The position numbers and the translations under genes were made by a program. DNA of 64,000 nucleotides from Anaeramoeba ignava (lineage: Eukaryota; Metamonada; Anaeramoebidae): positions 124,001 to 188,000 of the forward strand of contig JAPDFW010000033.1 in assembly GCA_028826165.1 (NCBI GenBank), given 5' to 3'. Each line of letters starts with the position of its first letter. Position 1 is the stretch's first letter. This document shows, in pieces, positions 34,851-47,430 of this stretch. The notes beneath the pieces were generated by a model that was given only the letters and a program-made list of their open reading frames with translations, did no database searches and was not told the origin of the DNA.

Positions 34851-37800
34851 TCATTTAATTGATAATAATCTTTTAAATCATCAAATTCTTCAATAATTTG
34901 ATTTGTAATTTCTTTTGTTTCTTTTTCTTCTTCTTCAAATTTATCATGATAAAGAAAATAAATTAATTGATGAATTGTTGAAAATGATTTTTGTGAATAA
35001 TCATGAACTTGATTTGATGAATCTTGAACATTTAATAAAAACATTCCTTTAAATAATTCACTTCTTAATATTAATATTAATTTATGAACTTTAATTTCTT
35101 TTTTTTCAATAATTATTTTAAAATCTTTTGTTTCATTTTCTTGATATAATTTTGATAAATCTTTTATTATTCCTTTTCTTCCTTTTTTTGAATTAATCCA
35201 ATTTGAATCAAATCCAATTTCTTTAAAAAATTCTTCAACTTCATTTTCATTTTCATTTAGATTTAGATTTTGATTTTGATTTTGATTTTGATTTTCATTT
35301 AAATTTTTCATTTTTTTCTTCTTTTTTTTCATTTTTTTCTTCTTTTTTTTCATTTTCAATCGATTTCGAAAAACATATTCGCGTTCATGTTTATATTCAT
35401 ATTTATTTTTAATTTGAATTTGATTTTGATTTTGAATTTCATTTTGAATTTCATTTTGATTTTGATTTTGAATTTGATTTTGATTTTGATTTTGAATTAA
35501 ATTTTGATAAATTTGATTCAAAATTAGGAAATCCAGTATAAACGAAATTAACAATATTTTCAACATATTCTTTTGATTTTTTTGAACAATTAATAATAAA
35601 TTTGTTTAAATATGTAATATTATTATCAAATCTTTTTAAAAGAATTAATTTATGAAGATTAAATTTGAAACCATCTTTTGATTGAATTACCAAATCTGAA
35701 AAATTATCATTTGAATTTAATAATTGATTCATATCTTGATTAATTGAATAAATTTTCAAAAATAATTCAATTAATTCATTTGTAATTTGATTTTGTTTCA
35801 AATCAAAAATATTTGCATCATTCATTATCATAAATTCAATTAAATCTTTTCTTTTTTCATCAATTAATATTGAAAGAGCAGTTTGATTATAATTTGTTTT
35901 TGAATTAATATCAATTCCTTTTGAAATTAAATATTGAATAATTTCAAGTGATAAATTTGGATTTTCATTTTGGCAAGCAAAATGTAAAGCTGTTTTATTT
36001 TTATTTGTTTTTGAATTAATATCAATTCCTTTTTCAACCAAATATTTAATAATTTCAAGTGATGAGTTTAGATATTCATTTTGGCAAGCATAATGTAAAG
36101 CAGTTTGATTATCATTTGTTTTTGCATTAATATCAATTCCTTTTGAAATTAAATATTGAATAATTTCAAGTGATAAATTTGGATTTTCATTTTGGCAAGC
36201 AAAATGTAAAGCTGTTTTATTTTTATTTGTTTTTGCATTAATATCAATTCCTTTTTCAACCAAATATTTAATAATTTCAAATGATGAATTTAGATATTCA
36301 TTTTGGCAAGCATAATGTAAAGCAGTTTGATTATCTTTTGTTTTTGAATTAATATCAATTCCTTTTGAAATTAAATATTTGATAATTTCAAGTGAATTTG
36401 GATTTTTATTTTGGCAAGCATAATGTAAAGCTGTTTTATTATCTTTTGTTTTTGAATTAATATTAATTCCTTTTTCAACTAAATATTTGATAATTTCAAG
36501 TGATTCCTTAAATGATCTACAAGCATAATGTAAAGCTGTTTCATTATTATTTGTTTTTGAATTAATATCAATTCCTTTTGAAATTAAATGTTGAATAATT
36601 TCAAGTGATTTTTTATTTTTATTTTCGGCAAGCAAAATGTAAAGCTGTTTCTTTTTCTTTTGTTTTTGAATTAATATCAATTCCTTTTTCAATTAATAGT
36701 TTGATAACTTCAAGTGATTTTTTATTTTTATTTTGGCAAGCAAAATGTAAAGCTGTTTCTTTTTGAAATTTTGTTTGTGCATTAATATCAATTCCTTTTG
36801 AAATTAAATATTGAGCAATTTTAAGAGAATTTGAGTTTTCACTTTTGCAGATAGAATGTAAAGCTGTTTCTTGGTGGTTATATGCTTTTATATTAATATC
36901 AATTCCTTTTGAAATTAAATATTGAATAATTTCAAGTGAATTTGGATTTTTATTTTTGCAAGCAACATGTAAAATATGATCATTAGCTTTTGCATTAATA
37001 TCAATTCCTTTTTCAATTAAATATTTAATAATTTCAAGTGATGGATTTCGATTCTCAAATGCAGAATATAAAGCAGTTGAACCTGCAAATGTTTTTGCAT
37101 TAACATCAATTCCATTTTCAATTAATAGTTTGATAATTTCAAATGAATTTGTATTTTGATTTTGCTTTCCACAAACAATATGTAAAGGTGTTTTTCTGAA
37201 ATCTCCTTTTGCATTAATATCAATTCCGTTCTCAATTAATAGTTTGATGATTTCATATGAATTTTTATTTTTATTTTTATTTTCACAAATAATATGCAAA
37301 GCTGTTTCTTTTTTATTTGTTTGTGCATTAATATCAATTCCTTTTGAAATTAAATATTTGATAATTTCATATAATTTTGAGTTTTTTTTTTTGCAAACAA
37401 GATGTAAAGCTGTTTCATTATTATTTGTTTTTGAATTAATATCAATTCCTTTTTCAATTAAATATTTGATAATTTCATATAATTTTTTCATTTTTTCATT
37501 TTTGCAAATAAGATGTAAAGCTGTTTCATTATTATTTGTTTTTGAATTAATATCAATTCCTTTTGAAATTAAATATTTGATAATTTCAAGTGATAAATTA
37601 TATCTACAAGAATAATGTAAAGATGTTTCATTATTATTTGTTTTTGCATTAATATCAATTCCTTTTGAAATTAAATATTTAATAATTTCAAGTGATGAAT
37701 TATATCTACAAACATAATGCAAAGCAGTTTCATTATCATTTGTTTTTGCATTAATATCAATTCCTTTTGAAATTAAATATTTAATAATTTCAAATAATTT

Positions 37801-40800
37801 TTTCATTTTTTCATTTTTGCAAATAAGATGTAAAGCTGTTTCATTATTATTTGTTTTTGAATTAATATCAATTCCTTTTTCAACTAAATATTTAATAATT
37901 TCAAATGATGAGTTATATCTGCAAACAAGATGTAAAACAGTTTCATTATCATTAGCTTTTGCATTAATATCAATTCCTTTTTCAATCAAATATTGAATAA
38001 TTTTCAGTGATGAATTATATCTGCAAATAAGATGTAAAGCAGTTTGATTATTATTTGTTTTTGAATTAATATCAATTCCTTTTGAAACTAAATATTTGAT
38101 AATTTCAAGTGATGAATTATATCTACAAGAATAATGTAAAGATGTTTCATTATTATTTGTTTTTGCATTAATATCAATTCCTTTTGAAATCAAATATTGA
38201 ATAATTTTCAGTGATGAATTATATCTGCAAATAAGATGTAAAGCTGTTTCATTATCATTTGTCTTTGAATTAATATCAATTCCTTTTGAAATCAAATATT
38301 GAATAATTTCAAGTGATGAATTATATCTGCAAATAAGATGTAAAGCTGTTTTATTTTTATTTGTTTTTGAATTAATATCAATTCCTTTTGAAATTAAATA
38401 TTTAATAATTTCAAATGATGAATTATATCTACAAACATAATGCAAAGCAGTTTCATTATCATTTGTTTTTGCATTAATATCAATTCCTTTTGAAATTAAA
38501 TATTTAATAATTTCAAATAATTTTTTCATTTTTTCATTTTTGCAAATAAGATGTAAAGCTGTTTCATTATTATTTGTTTTTGAATTAATATCAATTCCTT
38601 TTTCAACTAAATATTTAATAATTTCAAATGATGAATTATATCTGCAAACAAGATGCAAAACAGTTGCATTATCATTTGTTTTTGAATTAATATCAATTCC
38701 TTTTGAAATTAAATATTCAATAATTTCAAATGATAAATTTGGATTTTCATTTTGGCAAGCATAATGTAAAGCAGTTTGATTATAAATTGTTTTTGAATTA
38801 ATATCAATTCCTTTTGAAACAAGATATTGAATAATTTCAAGTGATGAATTATATCTGCAAGCATAATGTAAAACAGTTTGATTATAAATTGTTTTTGAAT
38901 TAATACCAATTCCTTTTGAAATTAAATATTGAATAATTTCAAGTGATGAATTATATTCACAAGCAAAATGTAAAACAGTTTCATTTTTATTTGTTTTTGA
39001 ATTAATATCAATTCCTTTTGAAATTAAATATTTAATAATTTCAAGTGATGAATTATATCTGCAAATAAGATGTAAAGATGTTTCATTATCATTTGTCTTT
39101 GAATTAATATCAATTCCTTTTGAAATTAAATATTTAATAATTTCAACTGATGAATTATATCTGCAAATAAGATGTAAAGATGTTTCATTATCATTTGTCT
39201 TTGAATTAATATCAATTCCTTTTGAAATTAAATATTTAATAATTTCAAGTGAATTTGGATTTTTATTTTGGCAAGCATAATGTAAAGCTGTTTTATTATC
39301 TTTTGTTTTTGAATTAATATTAATTCCTTTTGAAATTAAATATTTAATAATTTCAAATGATGAATTATATCTACAAGCATAATGTAAAACATTTTCATTA
39401 TAAATTGTTTTTGAATTAATATTAATTCCTTTTGAAATTAAATATTGAATAATTTCAAGTGATGAATTTGGATTTTTATTTAAGCAAGCATAATGTAAAG
39501 CAGTTTGATTATAAATTGTTTTTGAATTAATATTAATTCCTTTTGAAACAAGATATTGAATAATTTTAAGTGATGAATTATATCTGCAAGCAATATGTAA
39601 AACATTTTCATTATAAATTGTTTTTGAATTAATATCAATTCCTTTTGAAATTAAATATTGAATAATTTCAAGTGATGGATTTGAACTTTGATTATGACAA
39701 GCAATATGAATATTTGAGATTTTTTCTTTTGCTTTTTCATGAATATCAATTCCTTTTGAAACTAAATATTGAATAATTTCAAGTGATGGATTGTTATTTA
39801 GACAGGCATAGTGTAAAGCGTTTGCAACACTTTCTTTTGTTTTTGAATTAATATTAATTCCTTTTTCAATTAAATATTCAATAATTTCAAGTGATGAATT
39901 ATATTTGCAAGCATAATGTAAAGCAGTTTCATTATCATTTGTTTTTGAATTAATATTAATTCCTTTTTCAACTAAATATTTAATAATTTCAAATGATGAA
40001 TTATATCTGCAAGCATAATGTAAGACATTTTGATTATCATTTGTTTTTGAATTAATATCAATTCCTTTTGAAATTAAATATTGAATAATTTCAAGTGATG
40101 AATTATATTTGCAAGCATAATGTAAGACATTTTGATTATCTTTTGTTTTTGAATGAATATCAATTCCTTTTGAAATTAAATATCGAATAATTTCAAGTGA
40201 TGAATTATATCTGCAAGCATAATGTAAAACAGTTTCATTTTCATTTGTTTTTGAATTAATATCAATTCCTTTTGAAATTAGATATTTAATAATTTCAACT
40301 GATGAATTATATCTGCAAATAAGATGTAAAGCTGTTTCATTATAAATTGTTTTTGAATTAATATCAATTTCTTTTGAAATTAAATATTGAATAATTTCAA
40401 GTGATGAATTTGGATTTTTATTAAAGCAAGCATAATGTAAAGTAGTTGCATTTTTATTTGTTTTTGAATTAATATCAATTCCTTTTGAAATTAAATATTC
40501 AATAATTTCAAGTGATGAATTATGCATACAGGCAATATGTAAAGCAGTTACACTATTTAACTTTGTTTTTGAATTAATATCAATTCCTTTTGAAATTAAA
40601 TATTTAATAATTTCAAGTAAATTTGGATTTTCATTTTGGCAAGCATAATGTAAGACAGTTTGATTATAAATTGTTTTTGAATGAATATCAATTCCTTTTG
40701 AAATTAAATGTTGAATAATTTCAAGTGATGAATTATATCTACAAGCATAATGTAAAGCAGTTTCATTATCTTTTGTTTTTGAATTAATATCAATTCCTTT

Positions 40801-41274
40801 TGAAATTAAATATTTAATAATTTCAAATGATGAATTATATCTACAAGCATAATGCAAAACTGTTTCATTTCCATTTGTTTTTGAATTAATATCAATTCCT
40901 TTTGAAATTAAATATTGAATAATTTCAATTGATGAATTATATCTGCAAGCATAATGTAAAACTGTTTCTTCATTATCATTTGTTTTTGAATTAATATCAA
41001 TTCCTTTTGAAATTAGAAGTTCAATAATTTCAAGTGATGGATTGTTTATAATTGAAATATGAAGTGAATTTCTTCCTAATTCATCTGTTAATTTTGGATT
41101 TGCTCCTTTTGAAATTAATTCTTCAATTATTTCTTTTGAAACTTGTTTTTCGATTGCAAAATGTAAAATTGGTTTATTTTCTTTTATTAATTCATTTTCT
41201 GAAATGTTTTTAATTTCTTTTAATTTTTCAATATTATTTTCTTTAATAATTTCCCAAATATTATTTTGATTCAT
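34787..41274 (-). CDS. giant ankyrin-BTB protein, about 2160 aa, two frame breaks
   Basis: From MNQNNIWEI at 41274 the frame runs 1551 codons of about 34-residue ankyrin repeats (consensus ETALHYACRYNSSLEIIKYL then ISKGIDINSKT). It stops near 36619, where CTTGCCGAAAAT replaces the usual CTTGCCAAAAT (one inserted base). The second frame carries about nine more repeats, a first BTB-like module (FSDLVIQSKDGFKFNLHKLI) and then breaks near 35545, where TAATTTTGAATC has one T more than the paralogues. The third frame gives an NQ and KKKKKKM linker, a second BTB (KDFKIIIEKKEIKVHKLIL) and the end KISKLKLKFNN. With both insertions removed the length is exactly 2162 codons and about 53 ankyrin repeats. 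BTB proteins with ankyrins often serve as Cullin-3 adaptors, but no such role is shown here. No introns. Confidence 0.8.
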
Positions 41275-41492
41275 TTTTAAATTTAAAAAAAAAAGAAAAT
41301 GAAAAAAAAATGGAAAAAAAAAAGTGAAAAAAAAGGAAAAAAATATTTTTCTTTTAAATTCAAAAACCGGAAAAAAAATTGATTTGTTGGATTTTTGTTT
41401 TTATTTTGAAAAATGGAAAAAAAGGAAAAAAAAATAATAAAATCTTTTTTAAAAGTAAATCAATTATTGTATTTTAATTTTGATTTTGTAAA

Positions 41493-44400
41493 TCAATTAT
41501 TGAATTTTAATTTTAATTTTGAAATCTTTTTTAAAAGTAAATCAATTATTGAATTTTCATTTAATTGATAATAATCTTTTAAATCATCAAATTCTTCAAT
41601 AATTTGATTTGTAATTTCTTTTGTTTCTTCTTCTTCTTCTTCAAATTTATCATGATAAAGAAAATAAATTAATTGATGAATTGTTGAAAATGATTTTTGT
41701 GAATAATCATGAACTTGATTTGATGAATCTTGAACATTTAGAAACATTCCTTTAAATAATTCACTTCTTAATATTAATATTAATTTATGAACTTTAATTT
41801 TTTTTTCTTCAATAATTATTTTAAAATCTTTTGTTTCATTTTCTTGATATAATTTTGATAAATCTTTTATTATTCCTTTTCTTCCTTTTTTTGAATTAAT
41901 CCAATTTGAATCAAATCCAATTTCTTTAAAAAATTCTTCAACTTCATTTTCATTTTCATTTAGATTTAGATTTAGATTTTGAATTTTTTTGATTTTGATT
42001 TTGAATTTGATTTTGATTTTGATTTTGATTTGAATTTGATTTTGATTTTGATTTTGATTTTCATTTTGATTTTGATTTAAATTTTGATTTTGATTTTGAT
42101 TTTGATTTTGATTTTGATTTTGATTTTGATTTTCATTTTGATTTTGATTTTGATTTTGATTTTGATTTTGATTTTGATTTAGATTTTGATAAATTTGATG
42201 AAAATTAGGAAATCCAGTATAAAGGAAATTAACAATATTTTCAACATATTCTTTTGATTTTTTTGAACAATTAATAATAAATTTGTTTAAATTTTTAATA
42301 TTATTATCAAATCTTTTTAAAAGAATTAATTTATGAAGATTAAATTTGAAACCATCTTTTGATTGAATTGTGAAATCTGAAAAATTATCATTTGAATTTA
42401 ATAATTGATTCATATCTTGATTAATTGAATAAATTTTCAAAAATAATTCAATTATTTCATTTGTAATTTGATTTTGTTTCAAATCAAAAATATTTGCATC
42501 ATTCATTATCATAAATTCAATTAAATCTTTTCTTTTTTCATCAATTAATATTGAAAGAGCAGTTTGATTATTATTTGTTTTTGAATTAATATAAATTCCT
42601 TTTGAAATTAAATATTGAATAATTTCAAGTGATAAATTTGGATTTTCATTTTGGCAAGCAAAATGTAAAGCAGTTTTATTATCATTTGTTTTGGAATTAA
42701 TATCAATTCCTTTTTCAACTAAATATTTGATAATTTCAATTGGATTTGGATTTTCATTTTGACAAGCATAATGTAAAGCAGTTTGATTATCATTTGTTTT
42801 TGAATTAATATCAATTCCTTTTGAAATTAAATATTTAATAATTTCAAGTGAATTTGGATTTTCATTTTGGCAAGCATAATGTAAAGCAGTTTTATTATTA
42901 TTTGTTTTTGAATTAATATCAATTCCTTTTGAAATTAAATATTGAATAATTTCAAGTGATAAATTTGGATTTTCATTTTGGCAAGCATAATGTAAAGCAG
43001 TTTGATTATCATTTGTTTTTGAATTAATATCAATTCCTTTTTCAACTAAATATTTAATAATTTCAAATGGTGAATTAAACGTAAAAGCATAATGTAAAGC
43101 TGTTTCATTATAAATTGTTTTTGAATTAATATCAATTCCTTTGGAAATTAAATATTTGATAATTTTAATTGATGAATTATATCTACAAACATAATGTAAA
43201 GCTGTTTCATTATAAATTGTTTTTGAATTAATATCAATTCCTTTTTCAACTAAATATTTAATAATTTCAAGCGATGAATTATATCTACAAGCATAATGTA
43301 AAAGTGTTTCATTATCATTTGTTTTTGAATTAATATCAATTCCTTTTGAAATTAAATATTCAATAATTTCAAATGATGAATTTGGATTTTTATTTTCGCA
43401 AGCATAATGTAAAGCTGTTTTATTATCTTTTGTTTTTGAATTAATATCAATTCCTTTTGAAATTAAATATTTGATAATTTCAAGTAAATTTGGATTTTTA
43501 TTTTTACATATAAGATGTAAAGAATTTTCATTATCATTTGTTTTTGAATTAATATCAATTCCTTTTGAAATTAAATATTCAATAATTTCAAGTGATGAAT
43601 ATTTGCAAGCATAATGTAAAACGGTTATATTATCATTTGTTTTTGAATTAATATCAATTCCTTTTGAAATTAAATATTTGATAATTTCAAATGATAAATT
43701 TGGATTTTTATTTAAGCAAGCATAATGTAAGGCATTTACATTATAAATTGTTTTTGAATTAATATCAATTCCTTTTAAAATTAAATATTGAATAATTTCG
43801 AGTGATGAATTTGGATTTTGGCAAGCTAAATGTAAAGCGATTCTATTTTCATTTGTTTTTGAATTAATATCAATTCCTTTTGAAATTAAATATTTAATAA
43901 TTTCAAATGATAAATTTGGATTTTCATTTTGGCAAGCATAATGTAAAGCAGTTTCATTATCATCTGTTTTTGAATTAATATCAATTCCTTTTTCAATTAA
44001 ATATTGAATAATTTCAAGTGATGGATTATATTTGCAAAAATAATGTAAAACAGTTTCATTATCATCTGTTTTTGAATTAATATCAATTCCTTTTGAAATT
44101 AAATATTTAATAATTTCAAATGAATTTGGATTTTTATTTAAGCAAGCATAATGTAAAGATGTTTCATTATAAATTGTTTTTGAATTAATATCAATTCCTT
44201 TTGAAATTAAATATTCAATAATTTCAAGTGAATTTGGATTTTTATTTAAGCAAGCATAATGTAAAGATGTTTCATTTGAATTTGTTTTTGAATTAATATT
44301 AATTCCTTTTGAAATTAAATATTCAATAATTTCAAGTGATGGATTATACATAAAAGCATAATGTAAAGCAGTTTGATTATAAATTGTTTTTGAATTAATA

Positions 44401-45443
44401 TCAATTCCTTTGGAAATTAAATATTGAATAATTTCAAGTGATGAATTATACATAAAAGCATAATGTAAAACAGTTTCATTGTTATTTGTTTTTGAATTAA
44501 TATCAATTCCTTTTGAAATTAAATATTGAATAATTTCAAGTGATGAATTATATTTGCAAATAAGATGTAAAGATGTTTCATTATCTTTTGTTTTTGAATT
44601 AATATTAATTCCTTTTGAAATTAAATATTTAATAATTTCAAGTGAATTTGGATTTTTATTTAAACAAACATAATGTAAAGCAGTTTCATTATCTTTTGTT
44701 TTTGAATTAATATCAATTCCTTTGGAAATTAAATATTCAATAATTTCAAGTGATGAATTGTATCTGCAAGCATAATGTAAAACAGTTTGATTATAAATTG
44801 TTTTTGAATTAATATCAATTCCTTTTGAAATTAAATATTTGATAATTTCAAGTGATGGATTATATCTACAAACATAATGTAAAACAGTTTGATTGTTATT
44901 TGTTTTTGAATTAATATCAATTCCATTTTCAACTAAATATTTAATAATTTCAAGTGAATTTGGATTTTTATTTAAACAAACATAATGTAAAGCAGTTTCA
45001 TTATCTTTTGTTTTTGAATTAATATCAATTCCTTTTGAAATTAAATATTCAATAATTTCAAGTGATGAATTATACATAAAAGCATAATGTAAAACAGTTT
45101 GATTGTTATTTGTTTTTGAATTAATATCAATTCCTTTTGAAATTAAATATTTGATAATTTCAAGTGATGGATTATATCTACAAACATAATGTAAAACTGT
45201 TTCATTATAAATTGTTTTTGAATTAATATCAATTCCATTTTCAACTAAATATTTAATAATTTCAAGTGATGAATTGTTTATAATTGAAATATGAAGTAAA
45301 TTTCTTCCTAATTTATCTGTTAATTTTGGATTTGCTCCTTTTGAAATTAATTCTTCAATTATTTCTTTTGAAACTTGTTTTTCGATTGCAAAATGTAAAA
45401 TTAGTTCATTTTCTTTTATTAATTCAGTATTATTTTTGTTCAT
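41493..45443 (-). CDS. ankyrin-BTB protein, 1316 aa, intact
   Basis: Single uninterrupted frame. It starts MNKNNTELIKENELILHFAI, a shortened version of its neighbours' N-terminus, and carries about 28 ankyrin repeats of 33-35 residues. Conserved elements are TALHYAC, SLEIIKYL and ISKGIDINSKT. Next come SILIDEKRKDLIEFMIMNDANI and a first BTB at about 1015-1090 (FSDFTIQSKDGFKFNLHKL). A linker of about 60 residues made of NQ dipeptides follows, then EVEEFFKEIGFDSNWI. A second BTB is at about 1195-1275 (KDFKIIIEEKKIKVHKLIL ... FSTIHQLIYFLYH). This is the only one of the three tandem copies without a frame break, so it is probably the functional reference. The repeats are very similar to each other at DNA level, indicating recent expansion or gene conversion. 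Confidence 0.88.
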   Translation of the reverse strand: MNKNNTELIKENELILHFAIEKQVSKEIIEELISKGANPKLTDKLGRNLLHISIINNSSLEIIKYLVENGIDINSKTIYNETVLHYVCRYNPSLEIIKYLISKGIDINSKTNNNQTVLHYAFMYNSSLEIIEYLISKGIDINSKTKDNETALHYVCLNKNPNSLEIIKYLVENGIDINSKTNNNQTVLHYVCRYNPSLEIIKYLISKGIDINSKTIYNQTVLHYACRYNSSLEIIEYLISKGIDINSKTKDNETALHYVCLNKNPNSLEIIKYLISKGININSKTKDNETSLHLICKYNSSLEIIQYLISKGIDINSKTNNNETVLHYAFMYNSSLEIIQYLISKGIDINSKTIYNQTALHYAFMYNPSLEIIEYLISKGININSKTNSNETSLHYACLNKNPNSLEIIEYLISKGIDINSKTIYNETSLHYACLNKNPNSFEIIKYLISKGIDINSKTDDNETVLHYFCKYNPSLEIIQYLIEKGIDINSKTDDNETALHYACQNENPNLSFEIIKYLISKGIDINSKTNENRIALHLACQNPNSSLEIIQYLILKGIDINSKTIYNVNALHYACLNKNPNLSFEIIKYLISKGIDINSKTNDNITVLHYACKYSSLEIIEYLISKGIDINSKTNDNENSLHLICKNKNPNLLEIIKYLISKGIDINSKTKDNKTALHYACENKNPNSSFEIIEYLISKGIDINSKTNDNETLLHYACRYNSSLEIIKYLVEKGIDINSKTIYNETALHYVCRYNSSIKIIKYLISKGIDINSKTIYNETALHYAFTFNSPFEIIKYLVEKGIDINSKTNDNQTALHYACQNENPNLSLEIIQYLISKGIDINSKTNNNKTALHYACQNENPNSLEIIKYLISKGIDINSKTNDNQTALHYACQNENPNPIEIIKYLVEKGIDINSKTNDNKTALHFACQNENPNLSLEIIQYLISKGIYINSKTNNNQTALSILIDEKRKDLIEFMIMNDANIFDLKQNQITNEIIELFLKIYSINQDMNQLLNSNDNFSDFTIQSKDGFKFNLHKLILLKRFDNNIKNLNKFIINCSKKSKEYVENIVNFLYTGFPNFHQIYQNLNQNQNQNQNQNQNQNENQNQNQNQNQNQNQNQNLNQNQNENQNQNQNQIQIKIKIKIKFKIKIKKIQNLNLNLNENENEVEEFFKEIGFDSNWINSKKGRKGIIKDLSKLYQENETKDFKIIIEEKKIKVHKLILILRSELFKGMFLNVQDSSNQVHDYSQKSFSTIHQLIYFLYHDKFEEEEEETKEITNQIIEEFDDLKDYYQLNENSIIDLLLKKISKLKLKFNN

Positions 45444-45529
45444 TTTTAAATTTAAAAAAAAAATGAAAAACTTTTTTCTTTTTTTTTTTTTTCTTCATTT
45501 TTTTTCCAACACATTCTCATTTTATAATA
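45444..45529. promoter_or_regulatory. bidirectional promoter, 86 bp
   Basis: Gap between the divergent starts of the intact ankyrin-BTB gene and the CoA-transferase gene. It contains a long T tract with one TTCTTC interruption, and CATTTTATAATA abutting the + strand ATG. Confidence 0.45.
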
Positions 45530-47430
45530 ATGAGTTTTATAATAAAAAGAAAATTTTCAGTTTCACTTGCATCAAGAATTGGAAGAAAAAGTTTACTTTC
45601 TAAAGTTTGCAAACCAGAAGATACAATAAAATTTTTTGAAGATGGACAAGCACTTGGCTGGTCTGGGTAAGATATTTTTATTTAATTTATATAAAAGGAG
45701 AAAAAAAATTAAAATAAAAAATTTTTGCTTGTTCAATTTTTATTTATTAAATTTTTTATTTGAATTAAATAAGATTTACACCTGTTGGTTATCCAAAAGT
45801 AGTTCCAGTTACTGTTGCAGATTATGTTGAAAAAACTGGAAAAAAAGTAAATAAAACGAAAAAACAATTTTAAATCTTATTTAAAAAAAAAATTTTTTTT
45901 TTTGCTTTTTTTTTTTAAAAAAAGATGAAATTTGATTTGTTTATTGGAGCTTCAGTTGGAGCTGAAACTGAAGATAGATGGGCAAAACTTGATATGATTA
46001 ATAGAAGATGGCCTTATCAAACTGGAAAGAATATTGCAAATGGAATTAATACAGGAAAAATTCAAATGGGAGATATCCATTTATGTAATTATGCGTCCAA
46101 TTTGAAATTTGGATTTTTCACAAAAGAAAAAAAAGGAAAACTTGATATTGGGATTGTTGAAGTTACAGATATTCTTCCAGATGGTGGATTAGTTCTTGCA
46201 GGGTCTGTTGGAGCAGTTCCTGAACTTTGTGATATTTCCGAAGTAAAAAATTTAAAAAAAATTCAAAAAATTCAAAAACATGAAATTTAAAAAAAATATC
46301 CAAAAAAATATTAATAACACGAAATTTATAAAAATTCATAAAAATTTAAAAAAAATATTTAAAATAATTTTAATAAATAGAAACTCATTATCGAATTAAA
46401 CACTTCAATGCCTTCCTATCTCGGTCTTCATGATATCCCACCTGATGAAATTCCTCCAAATAGAAAACCTTATTTAATTACAAGAGTAGACGATAGAATC
46501 GGAACATTTCATGTTCCAATTGATCCTGAAAAAATTGTAGCGATAGTGGAATCAACAAAGCCAGATAACGGAAGACCATTGTCACCTCCAGATGAAGTAT
46601 CAGAAAAAATTGCACAAAACATTCTCGATTTTTTGGAAAACGAAGTACATGCAGGAAGAGTGCCAAAAAATTTGCTTCCTTTACAATCAGGTGTTGGAAA
46701 CATTGCGAATGCAGTTGTGGCAGGATTAGCCAAAGGACAGTTCAAAAATGTTAAGGTTTGGACTGAAGTTCTGCAGGACACAATGCTCGACTTTTTTGAT
46801 ACAGGAAAATTAGATTTTGCAACAGCAACAGCACTTACTTTATCAACAGAAGGATTTGAGCGACTTTATAAGAATTGGGATGAATACACCAAAAAAATCT
46901 GTTTAAGACCACAACAAATCACAAACAACGCAGAAATGATAAGAAGAATGGGAGTGATTGGGATGAATACACCAGTCGAGGTTGACATCTACGGACATGC
47001 CAATTCAACGCTTATTGGCGGAACAAGAATGATTAACGGATTGGGCGGATCAAATGATTTCTTAAGAAACTGTTATATCTCAATGATGCATTTCCCGTCA
47101 GTTAGACCAACCAAAAAAGACCCAACTGGTATCACTTGTGTTGTTCCTATGGCTCCTCATATTGACCATACTGAACATGATTTGGATGTTCTTGTTACTG
47201 AACAAGGTCTTGCTGATCTTAGAGGTCTTGCCCCAAGACAAAGAGCTATTGAAATTATCAATAAATGTGCTCATCCGGATTATAAACCTATTTTGACTGA
47301 TTACTTTAATACTTCTTATCAACATTGTTTGAAACAAAAGGCTGCTCATGAACCTCAAATTCTTTCGAAAGCTTATAAAATGCAAGAATATTTGGAGAAA
47401 AATGGAACAATGAAAGTTGATAAATGGTAA
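45530..47430 (+). CDS. acetate:succinate CoA-transferase / acetyl-CoA hydrolase family, organelle-targeted
   Basis: Exons 45530-45666, 45774-45846, 45925-46242 and 46381-47430 close to 526 codons. The first 25 residues are basic and hydroxylated ([18 protein letters not shown]), like a mitochondrial or hydrogenosomal presequence. The body belongs to the acetyl-CoA hydrolase/transferase family: VGASxGAETED-type start, the [16 protein letters not shown] CoA-site motif, a likely catalytic Glu in [23 protein letters not shown], and the C-terminal [19 protein letters not shown]. Members (Ach1, trypanosome and Trichomonas ASCT) swap CoA between acetate and succinate, making acetate and feeding substrate-level ATP synthesis with succinyl-CoA synthetase. 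Hydrolase and transferase activities cannot be separated from sequence alone. Codon use is less AT-extreme in the last exon than in the neighbours. Confidence 0.92.

Noticed and set aside
37244-37615. Plus-strand frames inside the ankyrin-BTB genes (also 38540-38764 and 45284-45466)
   Set aside because: Antisense shadows of the ankyrin repeats; they repeat with the same period and have no independent homology.
36619-45443. CRISPR-like regular repeat spacing of about 102 bp
   Set aside because: The period equals one 34-codon ankyrin repeat and the whole stretch is coding; there are no spacers, and the genome is eukaryotic.
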